A stretch of 7,747 nt of DNA, taken from assembly GCA_025055465.1 (NCBI GenBank), contig JANWXA010000089.1:1-7747 (forward strand), given 5' to 3'. The notes under the pieces were generated by a model, which saw only the letters and a list, made by a program, of their open reading frames with translations, searched no databases and was not told the origin of the DNA. This document shows positions 1 through 6,790 of this stretch, in pieces. The DNA comes from Candidatus Kapaibacterium sp. Lineage in GTDB: Bacteria > Bacteroidota > Ignavibacteria > Kapaibacteriales > HRBIN21. The translations under genes were made by a program, and so were the position numbers. The first letter of the stretch is position 1. Each line of letters begins with the position of its first letter.

Positions 1-208
1 GGGACCCCGCATTGTGCTCAAAGAAGCGTCTACATCTGGTGTCCGAGAAAACGACCCCCACCTGGGACCTCTGCTCCAACTGGCGGAGCAGCGCTCGCAG
101 CCGAGCGCATAACCTCTCCACTGCCGCTGCACTATCTGGCTTCTCGCAGTGGGCGAATGCTACCCCTGGGCTCATCAGCGCCATTACCAGCCAGAGCATG
201 CGCCGCAT
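1..208 (-). CDS. Exported protein, N-terminal part only (possible DacB-type D-Ala-D-Ala carboxypeptidase)
   Basis: This is an open frame running off the left edge, with 69 codons visible. It starts with a clear Sec-type signal peptide: MRR, then a hydrophobic stretch (LWLVMALMSPGVA), then an AFA cleavage site at about residues 17-19. The mature part has a short amphipathic stretch (about 28-48) followed by QVGVVFSDTRCRRFFEHNAGS at 49-69. In the peptidase S13 (PBP4/DacB) family a similar 'vGv.v.D..tg..lf.hNA' segment precedes the SxxK active-site motif by about ten residues, and that motif would lie just outside the window. The family assignment is therefore an inference from a short segment; the secreted or periplasmic location is better supported. 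An in-frame ATG at 244 directly follows the stop of the upstream barrel gene (TAAATG), so the two genes are probably co-transcribed. I chose the ATG at 208 because it gives a compact signal peptide; the ATGs at 244 and 199 are alternatives. Confidence 0.6.
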   Translation of the reverse strand, partial: MRRMLWLVMALMSPGVAFAHCEKPDSAAAVERLCARLRALLRQLEQRSQVGVVFSDTRCRRFFEHNAGS

Positions 209-244
209 AGGTCTCGCACACCAACCAACCCTACAAAATTGCAT

Positions 245-1951
245 TTACGGCACCGTACTCACGATGCGGACACCCAGCTTTCCCTGGCCCACTGTGTCAT
301 CCTTCCCCCAGCCGAGCTGGAGTTGCAGTAGCCCAATGGCTGTGCGCACTTGACACTGGATACCCATCCCCGTTCTCCAGCCGCCGTGAGCCAACCATCC
401 CCTGTCGAGGAAGAAGCCAAGGTATTCCCATGGATTCAGAAGCCAGCGTCCCTCTACACCTGCCCAGACCGCCCTGGGGGTCAGAAATTGGGCTTCCCGA
501 TAGCCACGCAGGCTCTGCACACCTCCGATTGGGTAAAACTCTTCCCCTCGTATTTCTGCACCCCACAGCAAGCGTCCATGTCCGTGCACCCGGAAAACGA
601 GCGGAACGAAGAGCGGGATAAAGTACTCCACATCGTTCTCCAGCGCAACCCGGAACCGCCTCTGGCCGGACATTAGACGCTGCCATCGGTACGATGGAGA
701 CAGGCGAAACAAAATACCCTCAGTAGGATTGCTCGGTATCCTCACTGTTTCAGCAACTATGCTACCACCGAGGTACCACGTCGTGCTGGACACCATGGAA
801 GAAACTGCACCAGAGGGCTCTACTTGCTGGCGTCCCCCGAATAGCTCCGCATACCAGCCGAGAGTAAGGTAGCTCAGCCACCGGACCCCACCCTCCCAAG
901 AGGTCGAGGTGTATGTCGTGTCCTGCTGCCGCATTTCATAACGCCCTCGAAAAAGCAGCACCGGCGGGAAGGGTTCCTCGTACTGCAGGGCCAATTCCTG
1001 GATATACCCAGCCGTGCGGTGCCAGCGTAAAAATACAGAGCGGCCGCTCCCAAACAGATTCCCCAGCCGCGCTTGCAACACGCCGCTCCAGCTTCCCCTG
1101 CCTCCAGCAGACGGGGCATAGCCAACGAGTCCATCTATAGCTGTAGCCGTGCCTTCCCGCACCGTGAACAAGACTGCCCATCGCCCATCAGGCAACCGCT
1201 GCCGGCGCGGAAATTCCGTAAGCTCTATCCATGGCAGTAGTTGCAAACTCCGATATGCTCCTTGTAACGCCTCTTCGGAAAGCACCTGTCGAGGCTTTAT
1301 CCCAGACCAGCGCTGGAGGAAGTCATAGCGGGTCCGCTGCACGCCGACAAAAAGCAGCGTATCTGCTCGCGCTGGTTCGCCTCGCTGTAGCACGACGTCG
1401 AGCTCTGCTTGCGTTCCTGATAGCCGCACGTTGGCAACGTCTGCCTGGGCAGCGGGGTAACCGGCAGCTTCCGCCACCGCCACGAGGCTATCCAGGAATG
1501 CCTCTACCCAGCTCTGGGCTGCTACACCACCGAGTGCATCTGCCGCTATCCAGTGTAGCCTCTTGGCCAGAACCTCTGGCGTATCCGGCAGGCACCTCAC
1601 TGCCAATGACCGGATCCGAACCCTTTCACCCAAACGGAGCACGTATTGCGCCTGCGCCAGCCCAGAATCCCATGCAAGGTCTACGCAGGCAAACCAGTAT
1701 CCCTGGCCCTGTGCCCAGCGGAGCAACAACAGACTATCTCGCTGAGTACATTCTCGAAACTCTGCCCAGCGATACCACCGCTGTGGTTGCAAGCATAACG
1801 ACGGGATGACAATTTCCCCGCCACCACCAATGGCCCGAACACCGCTGACCCATACGCTGTCGGCTCCCTCAGCCTTCTCGTAATTGAGCAGAAGAATAGC
1901 CAGACATAACCAGAGCAGCTCAGTGGCTCTGTTGCCCCCGTTACTCCACAT
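245..1951 (-). CDS. BamA/TamA-like outer-membrane protein (Omp85 superfamily)
   Basis: A complete 568-residue protein predicted to sit in the outer membrane as a 16-strand beta-barrel with periplasmic POTRA domains; relatives insert or translocate proteins (BamA, TamA). Residues 1-30 form a signal peptide with hydrophobic core LWLCLAILLL. Residues about 60-270 look like two to three POTRA-like repeats (for example GQGYWFACVDL, LRLGERVRIRSL and the segment ending VLFTVREGT). From about 274 to the end it is barrel-like, with alternating hydrophobic strands and many aromatic residues. The strongest evidence is GGVQSLRGYREAQF at about 476-489, which matches the loop-6 (V/L)RG(F/Y) motif of Omp85 barrels. 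At under 600 residues it is shorter than typical five-POTRA BamA, so it is more likely a TamA-like or accessory paralogue. The C-terminus is VRIVSTVP, without the usual terminal aromatic residue. The start at 1951 is preferred over an upstream one at 2020 because it puts the signal peptide at the N-terminus and has AAGGG nine bases upstream. Confidence 0.88.
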   Translation of the reverse strand: MWSNGGNRATELLWLCLAILLLNYEKAEGADSVWVSGVRAIGGGGEIVIPSLCLQPQRWYRWAEFRECTQRDSLLLLRWAQGQGYWFACVDLAWDSGLAQAQYVLRLGERVRIRSLAVRCLPDTPEVLAKRLHWIAADALGGVAAQSWVEAFLDSLVAVAEAAGYPAAQADVANVRLSGTQAELDVVLQRGEPARADTLLFVGVQRTRYDFLQRWSGIKPRQVLSEEALQGAYRSLQLLPWIELTEFPRRQRLPDGRWAVLFTVREGTATAIDGLVGYAPSAGGRGSWSGVLQARLGNLFGSGRSVFLRWHRTAGYIQELALQYEEPFPPVLLFRGRYEMRQQDTTYTSTSWEGGVRWLSYLTLGWYAELFGGRQQVEPSGAVSSMVSSTTWYLGGSIVAETVRIPSNPTEGILFRLSPSYRWQRLMSGQRRFRVALENDVEYFIPLFVPLVFRVHGHGRLLWGAEIRGEEFYPIGGVQSLRGYREAQFLTPRAVWAGVEGRWLLNPWEYLGFFLDRGWLAHGGWRTGMGIQCQVRTAIGLLQLQLGWGKDDTVGQGKLGVRIVSTVP

Positions 1952-1960
1952 CGTTGTTAT

Positions 1961-1965
1961 CCCTT
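1961..1965 (-). promoter_or_regulatory. Ribosome binding site of the BamA/TamA-like gene
   Basis: On the minus strand AAGGG lies nine bases before the ATG at 1951. It supports that start over the in-frame start at 2020, which would bury the signal peptide behind 23 extra residues. Confidence 0.5.
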
Positions 1966-2256
1966 GCGCCACTCGCTCCGAACCCCTATGCAAGAAAAGC
2001 CCGAATCCCCAGCCCACCACGAGGCCCCGACCCTACGAGACTAAAGAGACATTTTGCACCACTGCAGTCACAGAGGCCACCTCGCCGCACCAGCCTCCGC
2101 CGTTGAGCCAGGCAAATCCGCCGAAAAGACCCCTCGGGTACTTCCAATTCTTCCCGCACCTGTGCGTCGAAAAGGATGCACAAGAACATACGCCTCTGCA
2201 GGCAAACGAACGGGCAACTGCAACCCTCGATTGCAAAGATATCCGTGCCCCTGCTT

Positions 2257-2261
2257 GGGAG
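2257..2261 (+). promoter_or_regulatory. Ribosome binding site of bshA
   Basis: GGGAG sits seven bases before the ATG at 2269. It decides the start: the same frame is open further upstream to an ATG at 2176, but those 31 extra codons do not resemble the family. Confidence 0.6.
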
Positions 2262-2268
2262 CGTCCTC

Positions 2269-3414
2269 ATGATGCGTATCGGCATTGTCTGCTATCCCAC
2301 GTACGGGGGAAGCGGTGTTGTCGCAACCGAATTAGGCAAAGCATTAGCCCAGCGCGGCTACCAGGTCCATTTCATCACTTATGCTGTGCCATGGCGTTTA
2401 GACGCTTTTCATGATAACATCTTCTTCCACGAGGTAGAGCTGCCCAACTATCCGCTCTTCGAGTTCCAGCTGTACTCGCTGGCGCTGGCAGGCAAGCTGG
2501 TAGACGTAGCGCGCTATGAACGGCTGGACATTTTGCATGTTCACTATGCTATTCCCCACGCTGTGAGCGGATACCTCGCACAACGCATGCTGCTGGAGCA
2601 CCACGGTATCTTCCTACCTGTCATCACAACGTTGCACGGAACGGACATCACGCTCGTTGGCTTAGAGCCCAGCTTCCATCCTGTAGTCCGCTTCTCCCTG
2701 GAGCATTCCGATGCTATAACGGCCGTCTCCTCGTTTCTGGCAGAAAAAACCCGACACCAGTTCCGCATCCAACGCCCGATCGAAGTCATTCCCAATTTCG
2801 TTGACACCCGAACTTTTGCTCCCCACCCCAACCCAGAACTCCGGCAGCAGTTCGCCCCAAATGGTGAATTCATCTTGATGCATGTCTCGAACTTCCGCTC
2901 TGTCAAACGTGCACCCGACACCGTTCGTGTCTTAGCAGAGGTTCGATCTCTGCTACCGGTAAAGCTCATCCTGGTAGGCGACGGCCCTGAACGTGGTGAA
3001 ACAGAACGTTTAGCACGTCATCTGGGCGTGGATGAGCATGTCCGCTGTCTGGGCAAGCAGCCCACGACGCCAGAACTATTATCTCTTGCCGATATCTTCC
3101 TCTTACCCAGCCAATCAGAGAGCTTCGGCTTAGCAGCACTGGAAGCCATGAGCTGCGGAGTTCCCGTCATTGCCACCACCGCTGGAGGAATCCCCGAGCT
3201 GGTCCGCCACGGTGAAACGGGTTTTCTGGCGGAAATTGGGGATATCGAACGCATGGGACGTTACTGTATCGAGCTGCTCAGCAACCCGAAAAAGCTACAG
3301 TCTTTCCGGGAAGGCGCACGCCAGCGGGCGTTAGAGTTTGATACACCGCTCATCGTGCCTCTTTACGAACAACTGTACCAGCGGGTACTCGAACAAGCGC
3401 GAGTGATGCTCTAA
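2269..3414 (+). CDS. bshA: BshA, N-acetyl-alpha-D-glucosaminyl L-malate synthase (bacillithiol biosynthesis)
   Basis: A cytoplasmic GT4-family (GT-B fold) glycosyltransferase. It transfers GlcNAc from UDP-GlcNAc to L-malate, the first step of bacillithiol synthesis; BshB then deacetylates the product and BshC adds cysteine. The 381 residues match the usual length of about 375-385. Family hallmarks are visible: CYPTYGGSGVVATELG at 8-23 with the glycine-rich loop GGSG, NIFFHEVELPNYPLFE near 50-65, LHVHYAIPHA at 89-98, TTLHGTDITLVG at 120-131, SNFRSVKR at 207-214, GDGPE at 237-241, and ESFGLAALE at 284-292, which carries the GT4 EX7E glutamates E284 and E292. The combination of HVHYAIPHA and HGTDITLVG distinguishes BshA from general GT4 enzymes. 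The frame carries no bshB or bshC neighbour in this window. The gene converges on scpB with a 4-base overlap of the ends. Confidence 0.95.
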   Translation: MMRIGIVCYPTYGGSGVVATELGKALAQRGYQVHFITYAVPWRLDAFHDNIFFHEVELPNYPLFEFQLYSLALAGKLVDVARYERLDILHVHYAIPHAVSGYLAQRMLLEHHGIFLPVITTLHGTDITLVGLEPSFHPVVRFSLEHSDAITAVSSFLAEKTRHQFRIQRPIEVIPNFVDTRTFAPHPNPELRQQFAPNGEFILMHVSNFRSVKRAPDTVRVLAEVRSLLPVKLILVGDGPERGETERLARHLGVDEHVRCLGKQPTTPELLSLADIFLLPSQSESFGLAALEAMSCGVPVIATTAGGIPELVRHGETGFLAEIGDIERMGRYCIELLSNPKKLQSFREGARQRALEFDTPLIVPLYEQLYQRVLEQARVML

Positions 3415-4091
3415 AACTCCGTGTCCTCTGACGCGCCCGTCTGGGATTCGTGCCCCTGAGCCAATAAGCGCAGTTGCCGGAGCTGGGCCTCCAGAGCCTC
3501 TACCTGAGTCGGTTCAAAGAGCGTACCCTGCACAGAGTGCTCCACCTCCTCCAGTGGGGGGAGCTCCTCTACAGAGCTCAGGCCAAAAAGAGCCAAAAAC
3601 TGAGGGGTGGTCCCGTAGAGGGCCGGACGCCCAGGTGCAGATGCATGCCCGACGACAGCGAGCAACCCGCGCTCCACCAATAACTGCAGCACCTCAGCGG
3701 AACTGACCCCGCGGATAGCATCAATTTCGGCTCGCGTGACCGGCTGGCGATAGGCAACGATAGCCAACACTTCTAACGCTGCCTGCGAAAGGCGGCGGCG
3801 TGTTCTCCCAGCAAATGCTCGCTCCAGCCACTGCGATGCCTCGGAAGTTGCCGCCAAGAGATACCCTCCTGCAGAACGAAGGACCCGGTATGGCCGCCCC
3901 GTTGCTTCCAATTCGGCATTGAGCTCATCCACGAGGCACTCAATATCCTGTTCGCTGACGGCTCCCGCTGGCACTTGAATTGCTAAGCAGGTCCGAAGGG
4001 CTAACTCGCGCGGACTCACCGGGCCCTCGGCAGCAAACAACAGGGCCTCGACCACACGGTAAAGCAAGAATTCAGGTGACGGATGGGGCAT
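3411..4091 (-). CDS. scpB: ScpB, segregation and condensation protein B
   Basis: This protein forms the SMC-ScpA-ScpB condensin complex that compacts and segregates the chromosome; ScpB dimers bind the middle of the ScpA kleisin. The predicted product is 226 residues, slightly long for the family (about 180-220) because of an acidic, glutamine-rich C-terminal tail. Two winged-helix domains fit: the first at about 10-85 (EALLFAAEGPVSPRELA, then YRVLRSAGGYLLA), the second at about 98-170. The second holds the family signature LSQAALEVLAIVAYRQPVTR at 101-120, followed by IRGV, and GRPALYGTT at 154-162. The start codon overlaps the end of scpA by 20 bases, which suggests translational coupling. 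The ATG at 4091 has GGAG too close upstream to be a normal ribosome site, so ATGs at 4103, 4109 or 4118 are possible alternatives; the family similarity starts just after 4091. Confidence 0.93.
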   Translation of the reverse strand: MPHPSPEFLLYRVVEALLFAAEGPVSPRELALRTCLAIQVPAGAVSEQDIECLVDELNAELEATGRPYRVLRSAGGYLLAATSEASQWLERAFAGRTRRRLSQAALEVLAIVAYRQPVTRAEIDAIRGVSSAEVLQLLVERGLLAVVGHASAPGRPALYGTTPQFLALFGLSSVEELPPLEEVEHSVQGTLFEPTQVEALEAQLRQLRLLAQGHESQTGASEDTEF

Positions 4092-4836
4092 ACTCCGGCT
4101 CATAAGCATCTGCAACATCCGCACGGAGGAGCAGTTCCTGAAAGGGCCCCTCTTGCTCCACAGTGAGCAGGCCCTGTCGCACCAGTTCCAGCATAGTAAG
4201 GAAATAGAGCACCGTCTCCTCCCGAGAGCATCCGGAAACAAGGGCAGAAAACTGGATCCACGGACGGCGCCGCACTGTGTAAAGGATCGTGTCCATGTAT
4301 TCGGCCGTAGACCGCTCCGTATGCGGTAAACTCATTACGACATTGCTCCCCACACGGTGCAGTAATCCCCGCAGTGCTTGAGTCAATGCTGTCAGATTTG
4401 CGTTTTCCCATGCTGTTGGCATGCTCTGCCGTTGCCACGCCATGGAAGAAAGCCGGACATAGCAGTACCCCCCTTGCGCCATACGTTGGCGCAGAAAGGC
4501 CGCTGCGTACTTGTAACTGCGGTACTCCATAAGTCGCTCCCACAAGAGCTCTGGGGCCTCCCCGACAGTCAGCCCCCTATCAGATACTGCTTTGGAGGAT
4601 GGATGCAGAAGCCACCGGGCCTTAATTGCCAGCAGCTCTGCCGCAACCACGAAAAACTCCGCCGCCACCTCTAAATCCAGTACTTCCACCCAACGGAGGT
4701 ACGTCAAGAACTGCTCAACCAGGCGAGCGAGCGAGATATCGCGCACCGGCAGCTCTTCTCGCTGCACGAGGAAAAGCAGCACATCCAGCGGACCCTCAAA
4801 TTCCGGTAAGCGAACCCTGTAACTGATGGCGCACAT
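4072..4836 (-). CDS. scpA: ScpA, segregation and condensation protein A (kleisin)
   Basis: The kleisin subunit of the SMC-ScpAB condensin; its N-terminus binds the SMC neck and its C-terminal winged helix binds the SMC head, closing the ring. The 254-residue product has the diagnostic N-terminus with LPEFEGPLDVLLFLV at about 10-24 and the REELPVRDI segment, followed by helices containing AAEFFVVAAELLAIKARWLL. The C-terminal part (from about 180) shows the winged-helix pattern SREETVLYFLTMLELVRQG followed by a strand and a short tail. Length is typical. I chose the ATG at 4836 because AGGA lies five bases upstream; ATGs at 4842 and 4851 are in frame. All options overlap the 3' end of alr (by 41 to 56 bases), and scpB follows in the usual scpA-scpB order. 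Confidence 0.94.
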   Translation of the reverse strand: MCAISYRVRLPEFEGPLDVLLFLVQREELPVRDISLARLVEQFLTYLRWVEVLDLEVAAEFFVVAAELLAIKARWLLHPSSKAVSDRGLTVGEAPELLWERLMEYRSYKYAAAFLRQRMAQGGYCYVRLSSMAWQRQSMPTAWENANLTALTQALRGLLHRVGSNVVMSLPHTERSTAEYMDTILYTVRRRPWIQFSALVSGCSREETVLYFLTMLELVRQGLLTVEQEGPFQELLLRADVADAYEPEYAPSVT

Positions 4837-5953
4837 CGGCATCCTGCCCATATACGTACAGGCGTGGTATCCGGGAACTCAAGCCTGCCAGCACCTCATA
4901 GGGGATAGTCCTCAGCCAACAAGCAATTTCGTCCGCCCAAATTGCTTCCCCTCCCTGTTCCCCCAGTAGAACAACCTCCTCACCGAGCTCCACGGGTTCG
5001 TGGCCGACATCTACCATGATTTCGTCCATACAGACCGATCCCACGACGGGGAAACGCCTCCCCCGGATCAGACATTCTGCTCGCCCGGTCAGACTATACC
5101 GGTAGCCATCTCCATAGCCGATCGGAACCGTTACAATGGTGGTTTCCTGCTGCGCACGATACAGTCGGTGATACCCTACCCCTTCCCCTGGGCGGACGTA
5201 CCGGATGTCAACAATCCGGCTTTTCAGCTGCAGCACCGGCTGGACTGGCAAGCGAGGCCCCCCATCCCACGGCTGATAACCATAGAGTGCTATTCCGGGA
5301 CGCACCATCGTCCACCGAGCCTCGAAAAAGCGCATCATCGCTGCAGAGTTTGCTGCATGGACGTACGGAATTCGATAGCCTGCTGTCTCCACCTGTTGCA
5401 CGGTTTCCCGAAAGCGCCGCCATTGTTCCCAGAAAAAGCTGGGATCAGGCTCGTCGGCTGTTGCAAAGTGTGTGCATAATCCTACGATCTGAAGGCCCTC
5501 CAACTCCGAGAGGCGCTGCAGGAATTCCAGAGCGAAAGCCGGCTCTATCCCCTCTCGACGCATTCCCGTATCCACAGCAACATGGACCTCCAGGCGCACC
5601 CCATGTCGACGCGCTTCCCAAGCAATGGTTTCCATCACAGGCAGTGAACAGGCTAAGGGCTGTAACTGGAAGCGAGCGTACAGATGTGCCTCATCAGGCT
5701 GGGGAGGGGTGAGCACCACGATCGGAAGAGGATTGCCCGCCTGGCGGAGCTGAATCCCTTCTTGCACATACGCTACCCCCAACATGGCAGCGCCCTCTTG
5801 CCGGAAGATCTCCGCACACTCCACCAGTCCGTGCCCGTAAGCTTCTGCTTTGACCACCGCTAACACTTCCGCCGGCTCTGCATGCCGCCGCACCAGCCGG
5901 AAATTGGCCCGCAACCGGTCTATGTCCACCACTGCAATGGTAGCCCGCATCAT
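4796..5953 (-). CDS. alr: Alanine racemase
   Basis: A PLP-dependent fold-type III enzyme that interconverts L- and D-alanine for peptidoglycan. The 385 residues match the family (about 360-390). Visible features: AVVKAEAYGHG at 32-42, where K35 should bind PLP (N is more usual than E after KA); VDTGMRREG at 127-135; HFATADEPD at 162-170; NSAAMMRF at 202-209; RPGIALYGYQP at 218-228; GVGYHRLYRAQ at 258-268, where Y261 corresponds to the second catalytic base; VPIGYGDGYRY at 276-286; and the substrate-binding VCMDEIMVDV at 307-316. The residue usually occupied by the carbamylated lysine (KxDTGM) is alanine (A126). The C-terminus continues about 17 residues past the usual RIPRLYV end, into the overlap with scpA. 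The start is one of two adjacent ATGs (5953, 5950); no clear ribosome site is seen. It appears to head the alr-scpA-scpB unit, just downstream of a terminator. Confidence 0.95.
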   Translation of the reverse strand: MMRATIAVVDIDRLRANFRLVRRHAEPAEVLAVVKAEAYGHGLVECAEIFRQEGAAMLGVAYVQEGIQLRQAGNPLPIVVLTPPQPDEAHLYARFQLQPLACSLPVMETIAWEARRHGVRLEVHVAVDTGMRREGIEPAFALEFLQRLSELEGLQIVGLCTHFATADEPDPSFFWEQWRRFRETVQQVETAGYRIPYVHAANSAAMMRFFEARWTMVRPGIALYGYQPWDGGPRLPVQPVLQLKSRIVDIRYVRPGEGVGYHRLYRAQQETTIVTVPIGYGDGYRYSLTGRAECLIRGRRFPVVGSVCMDEIMVDVGHEPVELGEEVVLLGEQGGEAIWADEIACWLRTIPYEVLAGLSSRIPRLYVYGQDADVRHQLQGSLTGI

Positions 5954-6009
5954 AAACCGTGGCCGGCTTCTGTTAGGGGCCTATGACGCAGAAAAACTGT
6001 GCTGAGTAC

Positions 6010-6044
6010 AAAAAAGCGGCCTGTGCCTTAGGCACAAGCCGCTT
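6010..6044 (-). terminator. Rho-independent terminator after the sigma-factor gene
   Basis: Read on the minus strand, this is a hairpin with a 7-bp outer stem (AAGCGGC/GCCGCTT), one mismatch, a 6-bp inner stem (TGTGCC/GGCACA) and a 3-base loop, followed by six Ts (plus-strand A run 6010-6015). It lies 22 bases past the stop of the sigma-factor gene. No T run follows on the plus strand, so it acts in one direction. It separates the hutU/sigma-factor transcript from alr-scpA-scpB, so alr probably has its own promoter within the roughly 56 bases between 5954 and 6009, although I cannot pick out clear boxes there. Confidence 0.9.
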
Positions 6045-6066
6045 CTACACCACTGACCCGATCCTC

Positions 6067-6768
6067 TCAGTTTTGACTCATGAGTTCGTCATAAATAGGT
6101 TTGAGCTTCTTGCGCAGATGCAGCACTGCATAGCGCTTCCGCGCCAACAGTGTATTGATGTTGATGCCAGTCTCCTCTGCCATTTCACGGAAGGAGATGC
6201 CTTCAAACTCATTCTTCACAAACACCTCTCGCTGCTCCGGGGGCAACTCTGCCAATCCCTGCTGGATTGCCCCCCAGATGAGCCTGCGCATGTGCTCCTG
6301 CTCCGGACCGTAAGCCCAGTCAGGCAATAAGTTCTCGAAGCTCTCCATCCCCTCATCTTGCTGCATTGGCGTCTGCACATCGGAGAAGCTCTCTGTCCGC
6401 TTCTTCCGGTACGAATCAATAATTCGATTGCGCACGGCTGTGAAGACCCACGAGGCAACGTTCTCGATGGGCCCTTCCACAGTTGCCGCTGCGGCTAACA
6501 CGTTAGTGAAGACATCTTGCAGGATATCCTCGGCTTCTTCCTGCGTACGAACACGCTGCCGGATAAAGCCCAAGAAGCGCTTGCGCTCAGTACGGTACAA
6601 GCGCTCAATTTCGGCCACCAGCGCTTCGTACTGCGCCCGCCGCTCTGGCGGGACTTGCTCCGGCGACACTTGTACTCGCCCCTTACGCCGCCGCTTTTGC
6701 TGTTGCATCACCCCCTGTTCTGCCATAGCTTGGAACCCTTGTTGATATGCTGTTGGACGCTTCACCAT
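6067..6768 (-). CDS. Sigma-70 family RNA polymerase sigma factor, ECF-like
   Basis: A regulator that would direct RNA polymerase to a set of promoters not visible here. With the start at 6768 the product is 233 residues. Region sigma-2 spans about 60-125: RFLGFIRQRVRTQEEAEDIL with QDVFTNVL (core binding), then VASWVFTAVRNRIIDSYRKKR (-10 recognition). Region sigma-4 spans about 163-222: GLAELPPEQREVFVKNEFEG, then ISFREMAEETGININTLLARK, a helix-turn-helix for the -35 element. There is no sigma-3 domain, which is the ECF arrangement. The N-terminus has an unusual glutamine-rich, basic extension (QQQKRRRKGR) of about 55 residues before sigma-2. Start choice is uncertain: GTG at 6807, ATG at 6768 and ATG at 6726 are in frame, and the last has the best ribosome site (AAGGG, about nine bases upstream). 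No anti-sigma gene follows; the terminator comes next. The subgroup cannot be named from sequence alone. Confidence 0.88.
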   Translation of the reverse strand: MVKRPTAYQQGFQAMAEQGVMQQQKRRRKGRVQVSPEQVPPERRAQYEALVAEIERLYRTERKRFLGFIRQRVRTQEEAEDILQDVFTNVLAAAATVEGPIENVASWVFTAVRNRIIDSYRKKRTESFSDVQTPMQQDEGMESFENLLPDWAYGPEQEHMRRLIWGAIQQGLAELPPEQREVFVKNEFEGISFREMAEETGININTLLARKRYAVLHLRKKLKPIYDELMSQN

Positions 6769-6790
6769 CGTAGGACGTTTAGACACACAC

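Larger units (their letters stand above)
1952..2268. other. Divergent intergenic region between the barrel gene and bshA
   Basis: About 317 bases separate the divergent start codons, so promoters for both directions should lie here. I see no convincing sigma-70 -35/-10 pair in either direction. One minus-strand octamer, TATCTTTG (2241 to 2234), fits the Bacteroidota -7 consensus TAnnTTTG, but no matching -33 TTG box is visible in front of it. A 67-codon minus-strand open frame (2189 to 1986) begins with ATG after AGAGG, but it has no recognisable family. I see no tRNA, terminator or strong repeat in this stretch. Confidence 0.5.

Noticed and set aside
12..353. 113-codon plus-strand open frame at the left edge
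   Set aside because: It is antisense both to the 3' end of the barrel gene and to the signal-peptide protein at 1-208, which makes better protein sense.
1231..1809. 192-codon plus-strand open frame
   Set aside because: It lies wholly antisense to the BamA/TamA-like gene, whose product has family motifs. Its translation is low-complexity, rich in Ala, Arg, Pro and Ser, with no recognisable domain.
1884..2414. 176-codon plus-strand open frame across the divergent gap
   Set aside because: It overlaps the start of bshA in another frame and the signal-peptide end of the barrel gene in antisense. It has no domain-like pattern.
2508..2517. Palindrome TAGCGCGCTA
   Set aside because: It is a 10-base palindrome inside the bshA coding sequence, expected by chance in sequence of this length and composition.
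5000..5479. 159-codon plus-strand open frame
   Set aside because: It is a shadow of alr on the opposite strand. The alanine racemase motifs in the minus frame are unambiguous.
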